This document shows positions 18,149-26,851 of a stretch of DNA of 64,000 nt, one piece after another. The DNA is from Mycolicibacterium moriokaense (lineage in GTDB: Bacteria; Actinomycetota; Actinomycetes; Mycobacteriales; Mycobacteriaceae): assembly GCF_010726085.1 (NCBI RefSeq), contig NZ_AP022560.1, positions 992,001 to 1,056,000 on the forward strand, in the 5' to 3' direction. A program made the position numbers and the translations under genes. The stretch's first letter is position 1. Each line of letters opens with the position of its first letter. Under the pieces are notes generated by a model. That model did no database searches, was not told where the DNA came from, and saw nothing but the letters and a program-made list of their open reading frames with translations.

Positions 18149-18784
18149 GTGGTGGGCAGTATGGGCATTATTGCGTGGGCACGTCGACTATTGGCTGCCC
18201 TTGCCGTTCCGGTGGCCATGGGTGCCGGCTGCGTCGGAATCGCCGGAGCCGACCCGGACCCCGAGTACGATGCGGCCGCGATCTACCACAACCCTGAGCC
18301 GTTGCCCGTGGTGGTTCCCGTCCCCGACGACTGGCAGCCCAGGTTTCCGTTTCCTTTCGATCAGACCCAGCACGAGGTCACGGATGCGGAGATCAACGCC
18401 GAGCGCGAAATGTGCCAATGGTTCAATGCGCAGTACGACATCTTGCGACACCAGATCCAAGGGCTCAACAACAGGCTGATCCGAGCAAATGGGCATTTCG
18501 ATGCCGACGGGATCCAGCACGACGCCGATATCGTGACGGCCAATATCGATCAGTCGATGGAATTCCTCACACCGCGCGTGCAATTGCTCACCCAAAGTCA
18601 CGACCGTGCCGGCGACCTCTACTTCCCGCTCTATCAGGGTGACAGCTTCTATGGGCTCTGGCAGCAGCTGTTCAACGTCAGCAACGGGATCAAGGCCCGC
18701 CAGCCGACCTGGTTCACCGGTCCCTCCTACCAGCGGGTGCTGCACTGGGGCAGCAAGATAAATCGGTCTCATGTGTGCCGCTGA
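18149..18784 (+). CDS. Exported hypothetical protein, mce operon
   Basis: 211 residues from GTG 18149 (ATG at 18161 is possible). A signal-peptide-like N-terminus ends near AGADPDPEY, about residue 34, and the mature part is soluble, rich in Gln, Asn and aromatic residues, with no domain I recognise. It starts six bases after the Mam gene stop. Position implies a role around the importer in the cell envelope; function unknown. Confidence 0.7.
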   Translation: MVGSMGIIAWARRLLAALAVPVAMGAGCVGIAGADPDPEYDAAAIYHNPEPLPVVVPVPDDWQPRFPFPFDQTQHEVTDAEINAEREMCQWFNAQYDILRHQIQGLNNRLIRANGHFDADGIQHDADIVTANIDQSMEFLTPRVQLLTQSHDRAGDLYFPLYQGDSFYGLWQQLFNVSNGIKARQPTWFTGPSYQRVLHWGSKINRSHVCR

Positions 18785-18854
18785 TCTCCATCACGACGAG
18801 ACGGCGCCGCACCGCACACTTACCGGCGGTGGCCCGCTGAGGGAGGAAAACCAC

Positions 18855-19346
18855 GTGCTCAACGCCGGGCGGGTTCGACGCTGCATCCGGGTGGTACGCA
18901 GAATCTCTGCGGTAGCGCTGCCGATTGTCGGCGCCGGCACTCTGGTGGCCCCATTGGCGGCCGCCGATCCCCCGACCGATCTTTCGCAGGCAGTGGTTGC
19001 GTTGCGGGGTTCAGCGCAATGCGGACCGCTGCGCTACGACCCGACGGTGGAGCATGCCGCGGAGATCGTCAATCGATCGACCTACGAATACCTCAGACAC
19101 ACCGCAATCAACGTTCCGATCGAAGACGCCCAGCCGACGGCGATCCTGAAGGATCTCGGCATCGACACCGACAGGATATTGTCGCTCAAGGGGGCAGGAC
19201 ACAACGGACCGGATGCGATCAAGGGAGTGATGCTCGAAGGTCGCGACGCGATCCGTGATTGTTCCTACACAGATTTCGGCGCCAGCTTCCTGTACGAGGA
19301 ACAGACGGGATTCACTCTGGCCACCGTTGTGCTGGTCGGGAGGTAG
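18855..19346 (+). CDS. Exported hypothetical protein, mce operon
   Basis: 163 residues from the GTG at 18855, which has GGGAGG eight bases upstream; the frame is open from 18771 but that start lacks a site and would add a non-hydrophobic tail before the signal peptide. The signal sequence ends near PLAAADPPTDL. Two cysteines (CGPLRYDP and RDCSYTDFG) may form a disulfide in the mature domain. No family recognised with confidence, though the CGPLRYDPTVEHAAEIVN segment resembles the small CAP-like or heme-binding exported proteins of mycobacteria. Confidence 0.7.
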   Translation: MLNAGRVRRCIRVVRRISAVALPIVGAGTLVAPLAAADPPTDLSQAVVALRGSAQCGPLRYDPTVEHAAEIVNRSTYEYLRHTAINVPIEDAQPTAILKDLGIDTDRILSLKGAGHNGPDAIKGVMLEGRDAIRDCSYTDFGASFLYEEQTGFTLATVVLVGR

Positions 19347-19348
19347 AC

Positions 19349-19732
19349 ATGCGACGTTTTGCAAGCATAACCGCATGCTGGATGGCGGTCGGTGCCCCGG
19401 CGCTGATCTCTTCGCCAGCGGCCTGGGCAGACGACGTCGTGACCTACGAGGTGGTTTCGGACCACGTCGGCATGGCGAATATCGAATACCAAGACGCCGC
19501 GGGCAGGATATCGATCCCCGGCGCTGCGCTTCCGTGGCGATTCGACGCGGTGGTTCCGGCGATGGGCGCCCCGCCGCCGGCAGGTAGCCAGGTGCGCGCA
19601 GATTGGCGGCCCAGTGCCGCACCGGGACGATGGGTGACGGTGCGAATCGTCTCGCGCGGAAAGGTGATCTGCCAAAGCACGCTCGATATCGGAGACGCGG
19701 CGTGTTACGGCATTACGCGGCGTGTCACGTAA
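19349..19732 (+). CDS. MmpS-like exported protein
   Basis: 127 residues, signal peptide ending near SSPAAWADD. The mature part follows the MmpS pattern: VVTYEVVSD..ANIEYQDAAG, then ALPWRF, then a Gly-containing strand and VICQSTLDIGDAACYG with two cysteines. MmpS proteins assist MmpL lipid exporters, but here there is no MmpL and the protein has a cleavable signal instead of an anchor. ATG follows GGGAGG and lies two bases after the preceding stop. Family call is by pattern, not alignment. Confidence 0.6.
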   Translation: MRRFASITACWMAVGAPALISSPAAWADDVVTYEVVSDHVGMANIEYQDAAGRISIPGAALPWRFDAVVPAMGAPPPAGSQVRADWRPSAAPGRWVTVRIVSRGKVICQSTLDIGDAACYGITRRVT

Positions 19733-19787
19733 TGCCCGGTCGCGATCGGACGCAACGGCGGCCGGTGACAATGTGGGAGGTGGAACC

Positions 19788-20348
19788 ATGAATCGGCTGT
19801 TTAGCGCCATCGCGGTTGTCGGTGGGTTGATGGCGGCGTCCGGCAACGTGGTGAGCGCACAGGCGGACCCGGCAACCGCGGAAGCGGCGCCAGACCCCTT
19901 CCCTGACATTCGTTACTACGACCAACTGGACGCGAGCGGTTTCGTCCTTCCGGGCGGGGTGTGGTTCGTGGCGCCGACGGGGCAGAGCTGCGGCATCTGG
20001 GGTCGGGGCAACTTCGGTTGCTCCGGTGCGATCCCCGGTGCTCCGCCGGGCACGAACCATATCGGCTGGATCAACGGGGATCGAGCGGTCCACTACGACT
20101 GGACTATGGCGGTCCGGTTCCCTGCCACCCAGGCGCAGCAGCCGCTGCCGCCGCGCAGCAAGATCACCCACGAGGGGACAACCTGCGCGGTCACACCGGA
20201 CCTGCGGACGTACTGCACCCGCGGACCCCTGCGCTTCGTCATCGAACCGACCAAGACATGGCTATCGGCTCCCTGGATGGACCTGAGTTGGATGCAACTC
20301 GGCCCGGCCTCGTGCAGTCCGCCGGGCGGAGGGCCCTGCTACAGCTGA
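19788..20348 (+). CDS. Exported hypothetical protein, end of mce operon
   Basis: 186 residues, start at ATG 19788 with GGGAGGTGG upstream. Signal peptide to about AQADPA (residue 28). The mature domain is Gly/Pro/Cys-rich with paired cysteines (TGQSCGIWGRGNFGCSG, then TTCAV, TYCTRG, SCSPPGGGPCYS), pointing to a disulfide-stabilised envelope protein. Widespread in mycobacteria as a hypothetical secreted protein; role unknown. It is followed by a hairpin at 20376-20395. Confidence 0.7.
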   Translation: MNRLFSAIAVVGGLMAASGNVVSAQADPATAEAAPDPFPDIRYYDQLDASGFVLPGGVWFVAPTGQSCGIWGRGNFGCSGAIPGAPPGTNHIGWINGDRAVHYDWTMAVRFPATQAQQPLPPRSKITHEGTTCAVTPDLRTYCTRGPLRFVIEPTKTWLSAPWMDLSWMQLGPASCSPPGGGPCYS

Positions 20349-20375
20349 CCTGCCGGGCGTGCACCGGGAACCGAG

Positions 20376-20395
20376 CGGTCTGCCGGGTCAGACCG
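20376..20395. terminator. Hairpin between convergent genes (mce operon and TetR)
   Basis: CGGTCTG (20376-20382) and CAGACCG (20389-20395) with a 6-base loop. It lies 28 bases after the last mce-operon stop and overlaps the 3' end of the opposing TetR gene, so it may end transcription in both directions. There is no T-tract, which is common in mycobacteria. Confidence 0.45.
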
Positions 20396-21020
20396 GGCGT
20401 GTTCCGACCGCCTTGCGTCCGGATTTGCGTTGGGTGGGTCGAGCCTGTTGCGCGCCGCCGTCGAGGTGCTGCAAGCTCGCCAACACCATGCCGGTGAGCA
20501 TCTCGTCGAGTCCCGAAGTGTGCAGTGCCTGAACTGGCCAAAACGCAACAGAGTCCATCAAACCGTGGGTGGCGTGGACGGCGGCAACGAGTTTCGCGCG
20601 GGAGTGGCCTGGATAGCAGGCATCCAGACATCGCGTCCAGCGGTCGATGTACCGGTTGATCCGCACCCTCAGCCTCGACCGAAACTCCGCAGGGATGGAA
20701 TTACGTTCTCTGGTCCACACGCTCATCAACTCGCGATCCGCGAGCACTTGCTGGACGTGTCCATGCACGAGATGATGGAGTTCCTGGTGGGGGTCGTCGA
20801 ACTCCCCGCCCGTCGCTATCAGCACCCGGTCGATCGCCTCGTCGAGCAGGGTGAGCAGGATCTCGTCCTTGCCGCTGAAATACCGGTAGATTGCCGGGCC
20901 GGACACCCCCGCGCGTTCGCCGATGAGATCTACTCCCACACTCCCGAATCCGCGTTCGTGAAAGAGATGCATCGCGGTACGCAGGATGCGTTCGGAACGC
21001 TCCTTGCGGGTCGAGGACAT
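20388..21020 (-). CDS. TetR family transcriptional regulator
   Basis: 210 residues. HTH region SERILRTAMHLFHERGFGSV to SGPAIYRYFSGKDEIL (about residues 8-55), followed by a KstR2/FadR-like ligand domain with YIDRWTRCLDACYP. The start at 21020 is the first ATG matching the family N-terminus; the frame is open to 21131. It is divergent from the amine-oxidase-like gene at 21250, and a GATAACG-type operator sits between them (21218-21232), so it is a reasonable candidate for the regulator of that motif. That link is inference. The 188-residue TetR at 55736 shares its general pattern. Confidence 0.87.
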   Translation of the reverse strand: MSSTRKERSERILRTAMHLFHERGFGSVGVDLIGERAGVSGPAIYRYFSGKDEILLTLLDEAIDRVLIATGGEFDDPHQELHHLVHGHVQQVLADRELMSVWTRERNSIPAEFRSRLRVRINRYIDRWTRCLDACYPGHSRAKLVAAVHATHGLMDSVAFWPVQALHTSGLDEMLTGMVLASLQHLDGGAQQARPTQRKSGRKAVGTRPV

Positions 21021-21217
21021 CGCACCACGGTACCGCACCGGGTTAGACCGACGCGGTTCGCTGCGCGAGGACAATCGCAGGGTGACGGAGCCAGTGAGGC
21101 CGGGTACGACGAGCCAGGAGCGGTCCGCCATATCGCCGCACCCGACCGTAGCGGAACGGTGGATATTTAGCGAGGCGGTAACAACAGCCTCGAAAACATA
21201 AGTTTTGGTGCCGGTTG

Positions 21218-21232
21218 TGAACGATCGCTAAT
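21218..21232 (-). promoter_or_regulatory. Predicted operator, GATAACG motif copy 2
   Basis: Minus strand reads ATTAGCGATCGTTCA. It is 18 bases before the ATG of the flavoprotein at 21250 and about 200 bases from the divergent TetR start. Confidence 0.5.
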
Positions 21233-21249
21233 CATCGTAGGTTATCACC

Positions 21250-22557
21250 ATGGTGCGGCGGGCAGCGGTCGTCGGCGCGGGGTTGAGCGGGTTGACCGCT
21301 GGCTATCGACTCCAGCAGGCCGGGTGGCACGTTGATGTATTCGAGTCTGGTGACGTGGTGGGCGGCCGTGTTCAAACTGTCCGCTCGCACGGTTACGCCA
21401 TCGATACCGGAGCCTCCGCGCTGGGGTCGACCTATCGCAGCTACATCGCACTGGCCACCGAGTTGGGGCTCGAATTGCGGCCAACCGCACCATATATCGG
21501 TATTCGACGGTCCGGGACCACCCACTTTCTGGACATGCGCCACGCGGTCCGATCGGGGGTGACGACGCAGCTGCTGTCGCGCGGCGCGAAGATGCGGGTG
21601 CCGCGCCTGGCTGTCGACGTCGCACTGGCTAAAGCCCGCGGCTGGTTGGACTACAGCGATATGGGTAAGGCGGCGCCGCTGGACACCCAGAGCGTGCGCG
21701 ACTACGCGGTGCGAGTGTTGAACGCCGAGGTCGATAGCTACTTGTGCGAGCCGATCGTGCGCACGATGCTCATCGCCGACACGGACAAGGTCTCCAAGGT
21801 TGAATTGTTCTCCGGAATCGCCAACATCTTCGCGGCCAAGGTCCTTTCGGTCGTCGGCGGACAGGGCCGCGTGCCGGAGACATTGGCCGAGCGGCTCGAT
21901 GTGCGACTACGCGCGCCCGTTACCGAAGTCCGGCGCACTCCGCGCGGGGTGGAGGTGACCTGTCAGGGGACCACCTCGGTCTATGACGGATGCGTCGTGT
22001 CCTGCCCGCTGCCGCAGGCCTTCGACATCTGTGTCGACGACCGGGAGGCGCTCGGGCCGCTGCGGAGTGTGCTCGGCTACACGCAGTGCGTAAGCGTAGC
22101 GGTGGGGACCTCGCGGCCGCCGGATTGCCCGGCCGGCACGGTGCTGTTCCCTTCGGTCGAGGACGCCGATATCGCGCTGATGTTCCTCGACCACAACAAG
22201 GCGCGCGACCGGGCCCCGTCCGGTCACGGCCTGCTGAGCTGTCTGTGGGAAGCCGGCGCGTCGGAGCGGTCGATCGACGCGCCCGACGACGCGCTGGTGG
22301 AGCGCACACTGGCAACGGTGTTCGAGGTGTTTCCGGAATTGCGCGGCACAGTCGATTTCACGCACGTCACGCGTTGGAGGCAGGCGTTGCCGTTGACGCG
22401 CATCGGCGCCTATCAGGAGATCGGACGTCTCGACGCGGCGCTCGACCGGCGCTCGCTCGTACAGTACGCGGCTGATTTCATGTCGGCCGCCGGGCAGAAC
22501 ACCGCGGTGGAGTTCGGCGGCCGCGCGGCCAGTAACCTGATCGCGCAAGCGGTCTGA
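21250..22557 (+). CDS. FAD-dependent amine-oxidase/desaturase-like protein
   Basis: 435 residues. The N-terminal Rossmann dinucleotide motif is GAGLSGLTAGYRLQQAGW (about residues 8-25), followed by the second FAD contact VVGGRVQTVRSHGYAIDTGA, and a C-terminal flavin-binding region EFGGRAASNLI. This layout is that of the flavin amine oxidase/protoporphyrinogen oxidase/phytoene desaturase superfamily. Neighbours (carotenoid oxygenase, SDRs) favour an isoprenoid substrate over an amine, but this is inference. Start ATG has only a weak AGG upstream. Confidence 0.8.
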   Translation: MVRRAAVVGAGLSGLTAGYRLQQAGWHVDVFESGDVVGGRVQTVRSHGYAIDTGASALGSTYRSYIALATELGLELRPTAPYIGIRRSGTTHFLDMRHAVRSGVTTQLLSRGAKMRVPRLAVDVALAKARGWLDYSDMGKAAPLDTQSVRDYAVRVLNAEVDSYLCEPIVRTMLIADTDKVSKVELFSGIANIFAAKVLSVVGGQGRVPETLAERLDVRLRAPVTEVRRTPRGVEVTCQGTTSVYDGCVVSCPLPQAFDICVDDREALGPLRSVLGYTQCVSVAVGTSRPPDCPAGTVLFPSVEDADIALMFLDHNKARDRAPSGHGLLSCLWEAGASERSIDAPDDALVERTLATVFEVFPELRGTVDFTHVTRWRQALPLTRIGAYQEIGRLDAALDRRSLVQYAADFMSAAGQNTAVEFGGRAASNLIAQAV

Positions 22558-22570
22558 GTCGCTCGGAACG

Positions 22571-22640
22571 CTACGTCTTGGCCGGCACAAAGCTGGTCAA
22601 ACCGCCGTCGACGACGATTCGTTCTTCCGCCTGCTGCGTT
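22571..22640 (-). pseudogene. C-terminal remnant of an SDR dehydrogenase
   Basis: On the minus strand the codons read EERIVVDGGLTSFVPAKT then TAG (stop at 22571-22573). The IVVDGGLT segment is the usual C-terminal end of short-chain dehydrogenases, but no SDR body precedes it: the frame runs at once into the TetR gene region. It looks like the scar of a gene deleted between the flavoprotein and the TetR. Confidence 0.5.
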
Positions 22641-22666
22641 GACCTGGCGGTGCGCCGGTCGGCTGC

Positions 22667-23356
22667 TCAGCCAGTGGCCTCTCCAGGCGCTGTGCGTGGC
22701 GGGCGTCGGTTGGAAGTAACGGCTTCGGGCCTGCGTTGATCGGCTCCGACTTGGTCCAGGCGCAGTAGTTGAATGGCGGTGCTTGCAATCTGGTCCGCGG
22801 TGATCTTCTCGTTCGGCCGATACCAGCGGGAAATCCAGATGACCATGCCGAGGATCAGCCGCATGGTTACGACGGGATCACCGGCGGCCAGGTTGCCTTC
22901 GCGTATGTTGTCGGTGACCACGCTGCGCCAGATCTTCTCGTACGGTCGTGTCCACCTGTGCCAGCGCGAGTACACCTCCGGCGGCAGGTCGCCACCACCG
23001 AAAAAAACCGGCATGTACTTGCGCATCTGTACCGCCGCGCCGGTGTGGATCCCGATGAGCTGGCGCAGACGCTCGGCGGAATCCTCGACTTCATCTATCG
23101 CGCCCTTGGCGGAGTCGATGAGCTCTTGCATGCTGCGTTCGAACAGGATGCCGAGGAGATCTTCCTTGGTTGGCACTGTGCGGTACAAGGTCGCCCGCGA
23201 CACCGCGAGCTTGTCAGCGGTGTCGGCAATGGTGACCGCGTCGTACCCGCCTTCGACGAACAGTTCGGCGACGGCATCGGCCACCGCGTCACGGTCGATC
23301 GGAAGTCGCGGCCGACCGCGAGGACGAGAGCCGACGGGCGCCTTATTCTCGGTCAA
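22667..23356 (-). CDS. TetR family regulator (QsdR-like group)
   Basis: About 229 residues. HTH segment RDAVADAVAELFVEGGYDAV to LAVSRATLYRTVPTKEDLL, then a ligand domain with MRKYMPVFFGGGDLPPEVYSRW and WISRWYRPNEKI. The TetR at 59475-60098 has the same layout and many identical segments (MPVFFGG, WISRWYRP), so the two are paralogues. TTG at 23356 is chosen because AGAGGGG lies seven bases upstream; the frame is open to 23389. The C-terminal tail is Arg/Pro-rich. Target unknown. Confidence 0.83.
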   Translation of the reverse strand: MTENKAPVGSRPRGRPRLPIDRDAVADAVAELFVEGGYDAVTIADTADKLAVSRATLYRTVPTKEDLLGILFERSMQELIDSAKGAIDEVEDSAERLRQLIGIHTGAAVQMRKYMPVFFGGGDLPPEVYSRWHRWTRPYEKIWRSVVTDNIREGNLAAGDPVVTMRLILGMVIWISRWYRPNEKITADQIASTAIQLLRLDQVGADQRRPEAVTSNRRPPRTAPGEATG

Positions 23357-23502
23357 CAACCCGCCCCTCTGCTCAACCCATGCGAACAACGCTGACTTTA
23401 GAGCCTACCCGTCCCGGAAAGGCTGTGTCCGATGGTGCTTGTTGCCGCAGGCCGCCTCGACAGGCAGGCCCGCGAATTGGAGCACCCAACGGGCTCGGAC
23501 GA

Positions 23503-23922
23503 TCAGGTAGCGGGCTCCGAAATCTGCCCGAGCAGACCGACAAAGTCGACATAGATGTGCGACACGTCGAATCTCCCGTCCGAGTCCACGTGCAGTATGT
23601 GGCAGGCCGAGATGTTGAGCGATTTGCCGGTGGGCGGGACCGGCCCGGTCGGCAGGGACAGCGGGCCACTGTGCACCGCGGTAACAGCCAACTCCGCGGC
23701 CACACCCCCGTGGCCCTCGACGTAGGCGACGATGCGGTGCTTTCGATCGGCCAGCGATTGCTGGCCGCCGGCCAGGAACTTCTGCACCGCGGCGCGCCCG
23801 GTCTGTGGCACACCGCCCCAGATCCAGTCCACGTCCTCGCCGAGGAACTCCACCGCGGCGGCGAACTCGCTGGTGTCGATGGCCGCGTAGAAACGCTCGA
23901 GGTTGGCACGGTACCGGCTCAT
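23503..23922 (-). CDS. SnoaL-like / NTF2-fold protein
   Basis: 139 residues with the pattern of the SnoaL-like polyketide-cyclase/ketosteroid-isomerase-type fold: an N-terminal helix NLERFYAAIDTSEFAAAVEFL, then VDWIWGG and a late strand LNISACHILHVDSDGRFDVSHIY. Such small cones act as isomerases, cyclases or hydratases of lipids, or as unknown-function proteins. A GATAACG operator with a TATGAT -10 hexamer lies 50 bases upstream. Confidence 0.75.
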   Translation of the reverse strand: MSRYRANLERFYAAIDTSEFAAAVEFLGEDVDWIWGGVPQTGRAAVQKFLAGGQQSLADRKHRIVAYVEGHGGVAAELAVTAVHSGPLSLPTGPVPPTGKSLNISACHILHVDSDGRFDVSHIYVDFVGLLGQISEPAT

Positions 23923-23969
23923 CGGCGCTGCTCTCCATTTCCCCGACCGCGGTGGTCGGCCCGCTGGCC

Positions 23970-23987
23970 TGAACGATCGTTATCATA
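23970..23987 (-). promoter_or_regulatory. Predicted promoter and GATAACG operator copy 3
   Basis: Minus strand: TATGAT (23982-23987, -10-like) running into GATAACGATCGTTCA (23970-23984). The operator would cover the transcription start of the SnoaL-like gene (start 23922), an arrangement fitting a repressor. Confidence 0.55.
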
Positions 23988-24082
23988 GCGGCATCGCCGC
24001 GTGACTGTCCCCGCGACGGGTGGGCATGCGCTCGACGTCGATGACAACGCTGGCAGCGGCGCCGAGCCGGCACACTGTCGGG

Positions 24083-25609
24083 TCAGACGGCCACGCCGCT
24101 GCCCGCGGACTTGCGGAAGTCCATCCAGTGGCCGTGCGGTGTCCAACCCAGGCTGAAGGGCAGTTCGATCTTGCAGATGGGTCCGGCGGTGATGTCGTCG
24201 GTGTCGAAGATCTGGAACTCGCCCTTGCGTTCCCCCCACCAGGCGACCGGCACGATGATGTAGCCGTCACCCTCCGGGGAGTCGATGGTGCGCGGAGCGA
24301 AGGAAGCCTCCATCACCGCGGCCAGCTGACCGCTGTCGCGTATCTGGTAGACCTCCTCGGTGAGTTTGTCCACATCGTTGCGGATCAGGCTGTCCATCCG
24401 CATCCCGCGCCGCTTGGGCTGGCCGCCGATCTGGAACCCGTATCGGTGTCCCTTCCCGTAGTAGCGCTGGTCGACCTTGCTGATCTCCGACGGCAGGTCC
24501 GAGATCTGCTCGGCGGTGGTGACGCCCGTGGTCAGGTTGACCGTCCAACGACCCAGGTAGCTCGCGGCGTTGCTGAAGAACAGAGCCGCCTGGTCGCCTT
24601 CGTTGAAGTTGTTCTCCATCGGGAAAGGCGGTTCCTGAAAGACCGGAGCGTCGAGGATGAGTTGGTCGCCGACCACGTTGGCCGTCATGGTGTGCATGAC
24701 GTACTGCGCTGGCAGGTCGGTCTTGATCCACCGCACCGGTCCATCGGCCAGGTTATACCGTGGGATCAGCGCGATGGTGATCGGCAGATCGGTTTCCCAG
24801 CCGAAGATGGCCAGGCCCTTGGCGTTGCGTTCGCGGTCGACGATGAACGGCTGGAACGGCATCACCACCCATTCCGGGGTGAGCCAGATGTCGTGCGCCA
24901 CGGTGTTGTACGGCGCATCCCACAGGTCGCGGGATTCGACGGTGCCGTCGGGGTGGACGTACTTCATCGTGACGTACGGAGCGATGTCGCTGTAGGACCA
25001 GCCGTAGAGGATCCCGGTGTCCTCGTCCCACTTGGGATGTGCGCAGAATGTGCCGTCGCCGTAGCACACCTGCTCGTGCGGTCCGCGGGACAACGCCGGC
25101 GCCCAGTCGACAACGCCCTTGGTCTCCAGGGTGATGGGGTCGATGGCCATCGGGGGGCCGCCGAGCTCCCCGGAGGCCACCAGTTGTCCGGCGTGCGGGA
25201 AGATGTTGATGCTACTGGTGCTCTGCGGGGTGTGCGCATTCTCCGGGGTGCGGTTGACCTCGCCGTAGCCGTAGTCGCGGTAGTCGCCGAAGCCGCCGTC
25301 GGCGTACTCGAACATACTGCGGCCGTGTTTGTCCTCCAGCAGGTACTTCGGCGTGCGGACCCAGCGGTTGCGGAAGTCCGCGCGGCCGTTCTCGAACACC
25401 AGCCCCTGGACCATGCCATCCATCGCCAGTAGCGGTGTACCCCCCTGTAGGGCGGGTCGCTTCCAGCACGGTCCGGTGCGGTAGATCCCACCGGCAAGGT
25501 CCTTGGGAATCTCGCCGTGGGTCACGATGCACTCCTCGACCGTCGCCTCGAACCTCATCGGACGGAACGGGCCTTTGGTGGTTACCGTTTCTGGGATCGA
25601 GTAGCTCAT
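24083..25609 (-). CDS. Carotenoid oxygenase family dioxygenase, no. 1
   Basis: 508-residue beta-propeller non-heme iron oxygenase (carotenoid/lignostilbene cleavage family, RPE65-like). Iron-ligand histidine contexts are visible: FCAHPKWDEDTG, VAHDIWLTPEW, YVMHTMTAN and, near the C-terminus, GWTPHGHWMDF. The family cleaves a C=C bond of apocarotenoids, stilbenes or similar to two aldehydes. ATG at 25609 follows GTGAGGAA; an in-frame TTG at 25621 is possible. It is closely similar to the gene at 53050-54543. The promoter upstream carries a GATAACG operator. Confidence 0.9.
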   Translation of the reverse strand: MSYSIPETVTTKGPFRPMRFEATVEECIVTHGEIPKDLAGGIYRTGPCWKRPALQGGTPLLAMDGMVQGLVFENGRADFRNRWVRTPKYLLEDKHGRSMFEYADGGFGDYRDYGYGEVNRTPENAHTPQSTSSINIFPHAGQLVASGELGGPPMAIDPITLETKGVVDWAPALSRGPHEQVCYGDGTFCAHPKWDEDTGILYGWSYSDIAPYVTMKYVHPDGTVESRDLWDAPYNTVAHDIWLTPEWVVMPFQPFIVDRERNAKGLAIFGWETDLPITIALIPRYNLADGPVRWIKTDLPAQYVMHTMTANVVGDQLILDAPVFQEPPFPMENNFNEGDQAALFFSNAASYLGRWTVNLTTGVTTAEQISDLPSEISKVDQRYYGKGHRYGFQIGGQPKRRGMRMDSLIRNDVDKLTEEVYQIRDSGQLAAVMEASFAPRTIDSPEGDGYIIVPVAWWGERKGEFQIFDTDDITAGPICKIELPFSLGWTPHGHWMDFRKSAGSGVAV

Positions 25610-25667
25610 TTCCTCACTCAATTCTTCGTGTGGCCGGTATGCGACGCAAGCTTGGCCGTATACGACC

Positions 25668-25707
25668 AGAGTAGTGTGCTATCGACATTCTGTAAACGAT
25701 CGCTCAC
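25668..25707 (-). promoter_or_regulatory. Predicted promoter and GATAACG operator copy 4
   Basis: Minus strand: TTTACA (25691-25696), 17-base spacer, TACTCT (25668-25673), a good -35/-10 pair for the carotenoid oxygenase. The operator GTGAGCGATCGTTTA (25693-25707) overlaps the -35. Confidence 0.55.
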
Positions 25708-25709
25708 AT

Positions 25710-26049
25710 GAAAATTGTCGGCGAGAACGCACCGATCGGCGTCTCGACGGTGGGAAACATTCATCTGATCTCCCTGCCAGTTGCCATCAGATAGGGGATC
25801 AAACAGGGATTGCACGGTGTTGCAGACGGGCGCGCGCTCATCGGGGGCCGGGCAGCAGTGAAGCAGTCGGAAGCGTCGGTGCCGAACGATCGTTTACAGG
25901 ACTCGGACGGCTGTGCCGCGAACGCAGACCCCAGGTTCTCAGGGAAACCGACAGGCCCCGCCCGGGGAATGACCACCATCCGCGCACGATGGTGTGTCGT
26001 GCGGCTAGAGCGCACCGTCGCCGCGCCCCAATTGAAGTCGTGCGCGACG
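25710..26049. other. Gene-free stretch with a stranded GATAACG operator copy
   Basis: No gene can be supported here. At 25882-25896 the plus strand reads CCGAACGATCGTTTA followed by CAG, matching the copies in front of both carotenoid oxygenases. Nothing intact lies downstream on the plus strand, only IS remnants, so the gene it served was probably lost. Confidence 0.45.
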
Positions 26050-26690
26050 CGGATGGGCTTTGACGCCGACTGCGACAACGTGCTGACGCTGCAGGCCCGG
26101 TGGCGACGCCTGGACCAAGCGATGAAGAGATGGCCACCGACGGGGAGTTCACACGATCGTGAGACGACTGGCGTGTCTGCCGGGGGGGGGGATCACATTG
26201 ACGGGGTTTGCGTCGGCAGTCGAGATTGGCAATCGGAGCCGGCTCTCCGGCAACATGATTGGGTCTTTCGCGGGTTGGCTCCTACGGAGTACTCATCGGG
26301 TGCCTCGCGGGCGCAGGGTCCGATCACCAAGACCGGGAACACCCACGTTCGGCGGCTGCTTGTCGAGGCGGCATAGCATCACTAGCCCAGATGTCACGTC
26401 GGTGCGGTGATGCGTTCACGGTGCGACCGGGCTTCTGTGCCGGCAGCGCGCGCTCGCGGAGATGACGGCGACCGCCCGGCTGCATGGCAGGTTGGTGGGC
26501 TTCCTGGAGCGGCGTAAGCGACCGGTGGTGGCCAATGTCGCGGTGGCGCGAGAGCTCGCCGGCTGGTTGCTGGCCGCTGGCGATCATGCAGGACTGACCG
26601 CCACCCGATCTGTTTCCTCGCCCGAGCCGGTGGTGGCAGCACGTGGATCGACCCGCGACGCACCCACGAGCAGCCGTTCGTGGTGACGCT
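26050..26690 (+). mobile_element. Degraded IS110-family transposase
   Basis: Pieces of one IS110-type transposase are readable in order but in different frames. First [20 protein letters not shown] (from 26159), then after a frame change [14 protein letters not shown] and [19 protein letters not shown] (to a TAG at 26374-26376), then in a third segment TARLHGRLVGFLERRKRP and VVANVAVARELAGWLLA (to about 26591). The N-terminal catalytic DEDD domain is not recognisable, so the element is dead. I could not define its ends or target duplication. Confidence 0.75.
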
Positions 26691-26851
26691 CGATGCTGGA
26701 TACGCAGATGTGATCCAGTCGAAACACCGTCCTGCGCTTGCCATTGCCCGAGTATCAGTTCGACCGCGCGTCGCCAACGACACGCTCACCACACGGACTC
26801 GCCGAGGCAGCGCCTCACCCTGCCCTGTTGACAAACTTCTCTACATATCGG

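Noticed and set aside
24020..25432. 470-codon plus-strand ORF opposite carotenoid oxygenase no. 1
   Set aside because: Antisense shadow of a gene with all iron-site motifs; the homologous region at 53566-54828 gives a similar shadow, which arises from codon bias.
25810..26376. 188-codon plus-strand ORF covering part of the IS element
   Set aside because: Only its last third is transposase sequence; the rest is random translation, so it is not reported as a gene but as part of the degraded IS.
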